Source: Bacteroidales bacterium
GTDB lineage: Bacteria; Bacteroidota; Bacteroidia; Bacteroidales; UBA932
Direction: 5' to 3'
Assembly (NCBI GenBank): GCA_017631435.1
Contig: JAGBTG010000031.1
Location: 85,853-149,852, forward strand
DNA length: 64,000 nt
Under the pieces are notes generated by a model that did no database searches, was not told the origin of the DNA, and worked only from the letters and a program-made list of their open reading frames with translations. Made by a program: the position numbers and the translations under genes. Positions 54,214 through 60,132 of this stretch are shown one piece after another (positions within the stretch are counted from its first letter, which is position 1; every line of letters starts with the position of its first letter).

Positions 54214-55002
54214 TTACCCTAAAAATTTCTGAATAAGTCCCAGTACTGCCATAGTGCAAAAATGCACTGCTATGGAACAAACTCCCCATGCCGTCTTTAT
54301 TTGCCGAAATGTCTTTTCTGGCCTCATTCTATTATAAATAATGGCAAAAACAGTTCCAGACAATACACTGGATGCAAACACCGTGTAATACTCCTTCATG
54401 CTCAGATCCGGTTTTGGAATAAAATCTATCCATAAATAACCCAATAAGATCAAGGCTGACACCTTTAGCAGTGTAAAGAGACCTGAATATCTTTTTTTGA
54501 GATTAGACGTACCCGACATTACATATCCATTCAGGAAAGTTCCCTCATAGTCTGGCGGATATACATAATGGCACAATCCTTCTGCCCTGTCATAATTATA
54601 AATATGCTTCTTCTTAAGGTTGCGTGTTTCACAATAATTCCCACCCCACTCATCACACACCACACACATCCAGAACTTATTTACATACCTAAACTGGAAC
54701 ATGGCATAATCTGCATCCACTCCATCCAACTCCTCTGTACTGCTGTATCCGCATACCTGTGCTCCGTCCAAATTCAGGCATAAGGTATCAAGTAACCAGT
54801 AAAAATCCTCAAACTTGAACCCTCCTTCCATCAGCAACTTCACCTTGCCTACTCCCAGACTGTAAAGCTTAACCTCATATTTATAGAAATTGCCATCCAT
54901 TTCATTCCCCTCCCTATACTCCTCAACAATTCCCTTCACTTTCTTCACTCCTCCGCCATGCAGCCCGTCAACTATGATATATGTTGCTCTTTTAGCCCCC
55001 AT
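54214..55002 (-). CDS. hypothetical membrane protein of the accessory pocket
   Basis: This 262-residue protein has a soluble first 170 residues, rich in Tyr, Asp and Gly, with several Cys, including WMCVVCDEWGGNYCE. Three hydrophobic helices follow at about residues 175-260 (FTLLKVSALILLGYLWI, VFASSVLSGTVFAIIY and CSIAVHFCTMAVLGLI). It has no signal peptide. I do not recognise a family. It lies 12 bp downstream of the 194-residue lipoprotein gene and 36 bp upstream of folC on the same strand. Confidence 0.72.
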   Translation of the reverse strand: MGAKRATYIIVDGLHGGGVKKVKGIVEEYREGNEMDGNFYKYEVKLYSLGVGKVKLLMEGGFKFEDFYWLLDTLCLNLDGAQVCGYSSTEELDGVDADYAMFQFRYVNKFWMCVVCDEWGGNYCETRNLKKKHIYNYDRAEGLCHYVYPPDYEGTFLNGYVMSGTSNLKKRYSGLFTLLKVSALILLGYLWIDFIPKPDLSMKEYYTVFASSVLSGTVFAIIYNRMRPEKTFRQIKTAWGVCSIAVHFCTMAVLGLIQKFLG

Positions 55003-55014
55003 TAATGTTATTTG

Positions 55015-55599
55015 TTAAATTTCAAGTAAAGATAGCATATGATTCCCAATAATTCTCTCCTGTATTGTTGTTGTGTCTGCAATCGTCATAGTCTCAGGGA
55101 CTGTCGGGATGCTGTTTACCAATGTGTCGGATTGGATTACATATGGGTAGTATCCCTTTATTATGGTCTTGTGCAATATGTCTTCCTTTAGGGTGGAGTA
55201 CATCTGCTCAAAATCCGCTCCATCACCATAGCTCCTTGCCGTGTGATGGAAGCTGTATTTTCCGGAATCTGAATCTTGGCATACCAGCACCACATCATAA
55301 GTGTCATCATTGTTCATTCTTAAAATCAGTTCACCATGCTTCTCCTGTGCAATATGCCAATACCCGTACCAGTTGCCGTATCCCTCCTTATTAAAATCAT
55401 TGAACAGAGCTGCCATACCGTTGAATAGCACAGTATCCTTAACCAGATTTTCTTCCGTAATGATATCCGGGATGCGGTATTTCCCATTCACGCTATAGTC
55501 GTCAATGAAAAACACCGGCTCCTGCAGAGTGCAGGAGACTGCTATAATGGTCAAGATTACAGTTGTAAATGACCGATTAAACCAATATGATTGTCTCAT
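55015..55599 (-). CDS. hypothetical lipoprotein of the accessory pocket
   Basis: This 194-residue protein has an N-terminal hydrophobic stretch ending IIAVSC, a fair lipobox near residue 23. The body is beta-rich with a repeated Asp/Asn/Tyr pattern. I do not recognise a domain. It follows the first repeat pair and precedes the three-helix protein gene by 12 bp. A minus-strand TATATTTG at 55622-55629 could be the -7 box. Confidence 0.72.
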   Translation of the reverse strand: MRQSYWFNRSFTTVILTIIAVSCTLQEPVFFIDDYSVNGKYRIPDIITEENLVKDTVLFNGMAALFNDFNKEGYGNWYGYWHIAQEKHGELILRMNNDDTYDVVLVCQDSDSGKYSFHHTARSYGDGADFEQMYSTLKEDILHKTIIKGYYPYVIQSDTLVNSIPTVPETMTIADTTTIQERIIGNHMLSLLEI

Positions 55600-55621
55600 G
55601 GCGGTGTATCAATGTCATTTA

Positions 55622-55629
55622 CAAATATA
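55622..55629 (-). promoter_or_regulatory. candidate -7 box for the 194-residue lipoprotein gene
   Basis: On the minus strand TATATTTG matches TAnnTTTG and lies 22 bp before the ATG. The -33 position is not clear. Confidence 0.4.
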
Positions 55630-55705
55630 ATACAAATTTCATTAAAGGATTACCGGAGGAAAACCATCCGCACAAGGAGAATGACTATTCTTCCAGACGG
55701 GTCTT

Positions 55706-55855
55706 TCCTGCAATTCACCGTGGGCAATTACCGCCGTTGTGGGGGCCTGTAGGGGATGGCTGTGCCCACGATAGAACAAATTTGTTGCATCGTGGGTGCG
55801 GATACCCCGTGCAGACATTCCTACGCGGTGGTGCTGCCCACGGTGAATTGCAGGA
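55706..55855. repeat. Repeat A, copy 1: 150-bp structured element with perfect 20-bp inverted ends
   Basis: The left end TCCTGCAATTCACCGTGGGC is the exact reverse complement of the right end at 55836-55855. Internally, GCCCACG (55764-55770) and CGTGGGT (55791-55797) enclose the perfect palindrome AACAAATTTGTT (55775-55786). Four copies of the CGTGGGC word in alternating orientation let the two halves fold into separate arms. It is intergenic, has stops in all frames and no encoded protein I can support. A second copy at 57449-57598 has the same length and about 72 percent identity by hand count, with differences concentrated in the arms' loops. Confidence 0.92.
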
Positions 55856-55884
55856 GCAGCGGGACCTGCCAGTGACACCCTCCC

Positions 55885-56026
55885 CCAAGACAATGGCACG
55901 CCCAATCCCCTCCAAACCCATCTCCAGAGCATATTCCCTGCTCCACCAGTAAAGAGTAGTCATGGATGGCACACAAAACAGCCTCTGCAGGGCCTGTGGA
56001 GCAGCTTTGGTGTGCCATCGTCTTGG
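55885..56026. repeat. Repeat B, copy 1: 142-bp element with 18-bp inverted ends
   Basis: The left end CCAAGACAATGGCACGCC matches the reverse complement of the right end GGTGTGCCATCGTCTTGG at 16 of 18 positions. A third copy of the word GGATGGCACAC sits mid-element and can pair with the right end over a Gly-rich loop containing CTCTGCAGG/CCTGTGGAG. It begins 29 bp after repeat A. Copy 2 at 57680-57821 is the same length and about 87 percent identical by hand count, without gaps. Confidence 0.9.
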
Positions 56027-56033
56027 AAGGGCA

Positions 56034-56068
56034 CAAAAAATCCCTGCAACCTCAAAAGTTACAGGGAT
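56034..56068 (-). terminator. terminator of the 413-residue hypothetical gene
   Basis: On the minus strand ATCCCTGTAAC and GTTGCAGGGAT form an 11-bp stem with one mismatch over a 7-nt loop, followed by TTTTTTG. It lies 71 bp past the stop at 56139, directly beside repeat B. Confidence 0.78.
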
Positions 56069-56138
56069 ATGTATGTTTTTCCCGACAATTTATGCGCCAG
56101 CAAAGAAGGACGTTGAATTTTACTTGCTTCAATTAAAA

Positions 56139-57380
56139 TTACTCCTCCCAAGAGGCAAGTATTCTCTTCTCTTCATTCATTTCATATGGGAAGAACACGA
56201 CTTCTCCAGTACACCATGATGTCCTCATATCTGCAATATACCCGTCATCATGTAAATAAATTGCGAATATCCAGGGCATAGTACAAAAGTGCCACCCTTC
56301 CCAATGCCCCTCAACCACTGGAATATAATGCCGGAGCTCTGCTACTCTGCCATCATTAATCTCTGACCACTTGCTCCAATCCGTAGAGTTGCTGCCATCC
56401 CTCCGGCAATTTACTTCCAAATATTGTGAAAGCAAATCCTGAATCTCCCGAGTTATATACACAACCGCCTTGTCTGTATCAATATTTGGGGTATATGCAT
56501 ACCTTTGAGAGGCCTTCATCATATACTCCCATTCACGATCATCAACCAGGTAAACGTCTTCATATTTATACTCATCATATGCACCTGAATAATCCCTCAC
56601 CTCAATACTGCCAGGTAACACAAAAAGAGCACAACTGTCATCTTTATTGGTATCCAGGTATTCTGCGTAGATTCTACGAATTGCTTCATTAACCAATGAA
56701 TCTGCAGAATATTCCTGTAACTGGCTGGACCAGCCTTTCCATTCCTTAATGAACGGATGTATATTCTTCCCGGTAAGAGAATCATAACATTCCACAAATG
56801 ATGGCGCCATTGCCGGTTTCAATTCCAGCGTATCCGGGTGTTCCAACAACCATTGCTCATATTCTTCCCTTAATTGCTCACCAGATGTTTCCTCCCATGT
56901 AGATACCACCCATTCCCCATCAATAAATTTATAATAGTATGAATTGGAATTGAACTTCTGTCCCCGCAATGCGTCCTCCAACAGGAAGGAGGCTCCAATA
57001 CGCTCCAGATTAATGCGAACCACCTTCTTCCCGGTCTTTTCAAATGCCGCTGCAGCACCCTCCAGCTCATTATCAACAATTATCAGCTCACCACCTTCCA
57101 CTTCAAGTAATCCTACAATTTTCCCAGGAAGATCCCTACTGTTATATGACCCTGCAATAATTGAGTTTCTTGTAGTATAAATATCCATAACTACTTTATT
57201 GTTGCGATACGGATTAGCCTTTTCTTTTTCCACTATTTCTTCCAGCCACTTCCTCACGCTACTGTCTGCTACAGTGAACTCATCCACAACAATTATACGC
57301 ACACGACGGCTGCCAATGGCTATTAATGCCATTGCAATAACCGCCAGTGCCAGCAGCCAGTATCTCTTTTTACTCATCAT
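56139..57380 (-). CDS. hypothetical membrane-anchored protein bracketed by repeats A and B
   Basis: This protein has about 413 residues. After MMSKKRYW comes one hydrophobic helix (LLALAVIAMALIAIGS), which is a signal anchor without a lipobox. The long extracytoplasmic part is acidic and contains no motif I know, apart from Trp-rich stretches such as WVVSTWEE and EGHWEGWHFCTMPW. The longest frame starts with TTG at 57398, but a TATATTTG -7 box (57396-57403) overlaps that codon, so an ATG at 57380 or 57377 is more likely. The gene has its own terminator. It lies between two direct copies of the A-B repeat pair. Confidence 0.74.
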   Translation of the reverse strand: MMSKKRYWLLALAVIAMALIAIGSRRVRIIVVDEFTVADSSVRKWLEEIVEKEKANPYRNNKVVMDIYTTRNSIIAGSYNSRDLPGKIVGLLEVEGGELIIVDNELEGAAAAFEKTGKKVVRINLERIGASFLLEDALRGQKFNSNSYYYKFIDGEWVVSTWEETSGEQLREEYEQWLLEHPDTLELKPAMAPSFVECYDSLTGKNIHPFIKEWKGWSSQLQEYSADSLVNEAIRRIYAEYLDTNKDDSCALFVLPGSIEVRDYSGAYDEYKYEDVYLVDDREWEYMMKASQRYAYTPNIDTDKAVVYITREIQDLLSQYLEVNCRRDGSNSTDWSKWSEINDGRVAELRHYIPVVEGHWEGWHFCTMPWIFAIYLHDDGYIADMRTSWCTGEVVFFPYEMNEEKRILASWEE

Positions 57381-57395
57381 GGTGAACGGTTTTTT

Positions 57396-57403
57396 CAAAT
57401 ATA
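57396..57403 (-). promoter_or_regulatory. candidate -7 box for the bracketed hypothetical gene
   Basis: On the minus strand TATATTTG matches TAnnTTTG, 15 bp before ATG 57380. It overlaps the TTG at 57398, which argues against that start. No -33 TTTG is present 19 bp upstream. Confidence 0.45.
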
Positions 57404-57448
57404 CGAAAAAATCCCCATCGGGATATCAGGCAGCAGGTGAGAACTGTC

Positions 57449-57598
57449 TCCTGCAATTCACCGTGGGCAATAACCCCTTCTACAATGCCCTGTAGGGAAG
57501 GGTTGCGCCCACGTCAGAACAAATCTGTTGCATCGTGGGCAGTATCCCCTTCTGAAAGCGTCTGTGAGCAGAGGTGTCGCCCACGGTGAATTGCAGGA
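57449..57598. repeat. Repeat A, copy 2: 150-bp structured element with perfect 20-bp inverted ends
   Basis: The ends at 57449-57468 and 57579-57598 are identical to those of copy 1 and perfectly complementary. The interior keeps CCTGTAGGG, GCCCACG, AGAACAAAT, TGTTGCATCGTGGG and the CGTGGGC words at the same offsets. The left half folds cleanly: AACCCCTTC faces GGGAAGGGTT with TACA/TGTA closing the loop. Same orientation as copy 1, 1743 bp away. Confidence 0.92.
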
Positions 57599-57615
57599 AC
57601 AGCCAGAGTTGCTAC

Positions 57616-57648
57616 GGCCACACTCACGGCCACTCACGGCCACTCTCA
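57616..57648. repeat. short tandem repeat, unit GGCCACTCAC, about three copies
   Basis: GGCCACACTCAC, GGCCACTCAC and GGCCACTCTC follow one another in the spacer between repeats A and B of copy 2. This spacer is 81 bp against 29 bp in copy 1, and the tandem repeat explains much of the extra length. Confidence 0.7.
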
Positions 57649-57679
57649 GGTCACTCAATCCACGAATCCTCCCTTCCCG

Positions 57680-57821
57680 ACAAGACAATGGCACACCCAA
57701 CCCTCTCCAAACGCATCTCCGGGGCACATTCCCTGCTCCACCCTCAAAGAAATGTCTTGGATGGCACACAAAACCGCCTCTGCAGGGCCTGTGGAGCAAC
57801 TCCGGTGTGCCATCGTCTTGG
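57680..57821. repeat. Repeat B, copy 2: 142-bp element with inverted ends
   Basis: CAAGACAATGGCACACC at 57681 is complementary, but for one base, to GGTGTGCCATCGTCTTG ending at 57820. The central GGATGGCACAC and the CTCTGCAGGGCCTGTGGAG hairpin are unchanged from copy 1. Most differences lie in the two interior stretches. Same orientation as copy 1. Confidence 0.9.
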
Positions 57822-57849
57822 GGAACCGGGAACCCCCTCCAAACAGGAA

Positions 57850-57879
57850 CCCCCCGCGAGAGAGTCCTCCAGCGGGGGG
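57850..57879 (-). terminator. G+C-rich hairpin beyond the 734-residue peptidase gene
   Basis: CCCCCCGC and GCGGGGGG form a perfect 8-bp stem over a 14-nt loop, 39 bp past the stop at 57918. No clean T-run follows (TTCCTGTTTG), so it may be a terminator or an RNA-stabilising hairpin. Confidence 0.55.
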
Positions 57880-57917
57880 TGCCATCTGTCTATTGGGATT
57901 ACTTTTGAGTCTCCCTC

Positions 57918-60122
57918 TTATTTACAATACTTGTCCAACCAACCGAAGAACTCCCTGTTCCAGTGGATTGAGTTCTGTGGTTTGAGGATCCAGTGGTTCT
58001 CCTCTGGGAACAGGAGAAGCTTGCTCTCTACGCCCATCATTCTTGCGGCGTTGAATGCTGCCATACCCTGGTCTACTGGAACGCGGTAGTCCATCTCGCC
58101 GTGGGTGATAAGGATAGGGGTGTTCCAGTTCTTTATGAGTTTGTGTGCAGAGTTGCCGTAGTGGCGTTTTGCAGTTGGGTTCTCGTCCCATGGTGCGCCG
58201 CCGTTGTCCCAGGTTGGGAACCACATCTCCTCGGTCATCATGTACATGTGCTCCTGGTTGAAGATGCCGGCATGGGCAATAAGGGCAGAGAATCTGTTCT
58301 GGTGGATACCTGCAAGGTAATATACAGAGTAGCCGCCGTAGCTTGCGCCTGTAGCTGCAACTTTGCCTACGTAAGGCTCTTTCTTCATGTTGTCAACAGC
58401 AGTAAGGTAATCCTGCATGTTAAGTCCAATGTAGTCTCCGGAAATCTGCTCGCACCAAGGCTGGCCGAAAGCGGTTGTACCCCTTCTGTTAGGAAGGATT
58501 ACAATGTATCCCTGTGATGCCATAAGCCTGTAGTTCCATCTTGTAGAGAAACCCTGGCTGATTGTGCCCTGAGGGCCGCCAAGACACATCAGGATTGCAG
58601 GATATTTCTTGGTTTTGTCGAAATGAGGAGGATAAAGGATCCAAGTGTGCATCTTTTTGCCGTCAACTGTGGTCATCCATCTCTGCTCAACAAGCGGCTC
58701 GTCAAGTTTCTCCAAGGTTGCCTTGTTCTCTGCAGTAAGTTCTGCAAACTCGCCGGTCATAGGGTTTACAGTTACAATCTCAGCCGGACGCATCATGCAG
58801 GTGCTGGTAGTGATAAGCTGTTTTATCTCACCAATCTCGTCTGCTACAATTGAAACACCTCCAAAATCAAACAATGCCTCAGAAGAGGTGATTCTCCTTA
58901 TGCCGTTTCCGTAAGAAACAGGAAGTGAACCTGTAACCTCGTTCCCTTCAATTGGAAGTCCAATAACCTTGTTTACATCCACAACGAACAATGCTGTAAG
59001 GGCATTCACACAAGAGTTGAAATAGATCTTGTCTGATTTAGGTGCCCAGGTGATAGCCTCAACATTGTATTTGTAGTCTGTAGTAAGCTCTTTCATGAAC
59101 GGACGGAAATCCTTGCTGCCAAGGTTTGCAAGCACTTTGTCCATATCGGCTACAAAAAGCCTTCTCTTGTCGGCCTCATAGCCGTTGCGCTCCATGCTTA
59201 TGAATGCAAGCTGTTTGCCGTCTGGAGAGAAAAGGGGCTCGGTATCGTAACCCATCATACCTGCAGTAAGGTTCTGGGTAGCGCCGGTCTCTACATTGTA
59301 AAGGTAAATGTCTGTATTTGTTGAGAATGCATAGTCTCTTCCTGCAAGTTTCCTGCATGAATATGCAATGTATTTTCCGTCTGGGCTCCATGAAAGCTGC
59401 TCCAAACCGCCGAACGGAAGGGTAGGGAGTTCAAATTTTGCTGTCTCACTCTCAGGGTTTGCAGTGTCGCCTGCAAGGATGTCTGTAGCCTCGCCAACCT
59501 TGTTTGCAGCAAAATCAGCAATGTAGGTATGGGGAACCTCCTCAACAAAGTGGTCCCAATGGCGGTACATCAAATCTGTATATGTTCTTCCCGACGATTT
59601 GTCCAGATCAGGGTATACATCGGTAGGTTTAACGGCAGCCTTCACACTCTTTACGAACATGATCCTGTTGCCTGCAGGGTAAAGCTCAAAGCCCTCAAAA
59701 CCCTCACCTCCGGCAACCTCCGTCTCGGCAGCAAGTTTGCCACCCTCAAGGGTTGCGGTGTAAAGTTTGCCCCCTCTCATGTAAACAATCTGGCTGTCGC
59801 TTATCCAGCGGGCGTTTGACTCGCTCTTATGGGTGCTGGTAAGTTTAATGTTGTTTGAGCCGTCGAGGTTCATAAGGTAAAGCTCCCTGTTTCCCTTGTT
59901 CTGCTCAATGCTGGTGTAGCTTACTCCGTAAAGGATCTTTGAACCGTCGGGAGAAAGCTGTGGATCACTTACTTTGCCCAACTGGTGCATTATCTCAGGG
60001 GTGAAGTGGCCGTCAACCACTTTAATCTCCTGTTTGGTAATTATTGGCTCGCTGGCATCTGAACCGCCGCAGCCACATAGGGCAGCCGCCATAATCATAA
60101 CTGGTATAAAATGTTTTTTCAT
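57918..60122 (-). CDS. S9-family peptidase lipoprotein (acylaminoacyl-/dipeptidyl-peptidase-like)
   Basis: This 734-residue protein has the lipobox AALCGC near residue 18. Residues about 40-450 form a propeller with Tol-like repeats (LSPDGSKILYG, WSPDGKYIAYS and FSPDGKQLAFI). The hydrolase domain carries Ser in GASYGGYS, Asp in HGEMDYRVP and His in EENHWI. It would remove short peptides or acylated residues from peptide ends in the periplasm. It lies 10 bp downstream of the 957-residue S9 gene, so both come from one transcript. Confidence 0.93.
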   Translation of the reverse strand: MKKHFIPVMIMAAALCGCGGSDASEPIITKQEIKVVDGHFTPEIMHQLGKVSDPQLSPDGSKILYGVSYTSIEQNKGNRELYLMNLDGSNNIKLTSTHKSESNARWISDSQIVYMRGGKLYTATLEGGKLAAETEVAGGEGFEGFELYPAGNRIMFVKSVKAAVKPTDVYPDLDKSSGRTYTDLMYRHWDHFVEEVPHTYIADFAANKVGEATDILAGDTANPESETAKFELPTLPFGGLEQLSWSPDGKYIAYSCRKLAGRDYAFSTNTDIYLYNVETGATQNLTAGMMGYDTEPLFSPDGKQLAFISMERNGYEADKRRLFVADMDKVLANLGSKDFRPFMKELTTDYKYNVEAITWAPKSDKIYFNSCVNALTALFVVDVNKVIGLPIEGNEVTGSLPVSYGNGIRRITSSEALFDFGGVSIVADEIGEIKQLITTSTCMMRPAEIVTVNPMTGEFAELTAENKATLEKLDEPLVEQRWMTTVDGKKMHTWILYPPHFDKTKKYPAILMCLGGPQGTISQGFSTRWNYRLMASQGYIVILPNRRGTTAFGQPWCEQISGDYIGLNMQDYLTAVDNMKKEPYVGKVAATGASYGGYSVYYLAGIHQNRFSALIAHAGIFNQEHMYMMTEEMWFPTWDNGGAPWDENPTAKRHYGNSAHKLIKNWNTPILITHGEMDYRVPVDQGMAAFNAARMMGVESKLLLFPEENHWILKPQNSIHWNREFFGWLDKYCK

Positions 60123-60132
60123 ATAGGTTCCG

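Noticed and set aside
55706-55855. tRNA or tmRNA-like fold of repeat A
   Set aside because: The four-arm potential is suggestive, but there is no TTCRANY T-loop, no anticodon arm of 7 nt and no acceptor end.
57616-57648. CRISPR-like array
   Set aside because: The units are about 10 bp, contiguous and without spacers. No cas gene is nearby.
55706-57821. Integron attC sites
   Set aside because: Size and palindromic layout fit roughly, and the genes are in one direction. But the GTTRRRY/RYYYAAC core sites are not found at the expected ends, and no integrase is in the window.
55642-57885. Protein-coding frames across repeats A and B (for example a minus-strand frame with a shared Cys/Gly-rich segment)
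   Set aside because: Repeat A has stops in the corresponding frames of the two copies, and repeat B differences are not biased to third positions. No start with a plausible signal exists.
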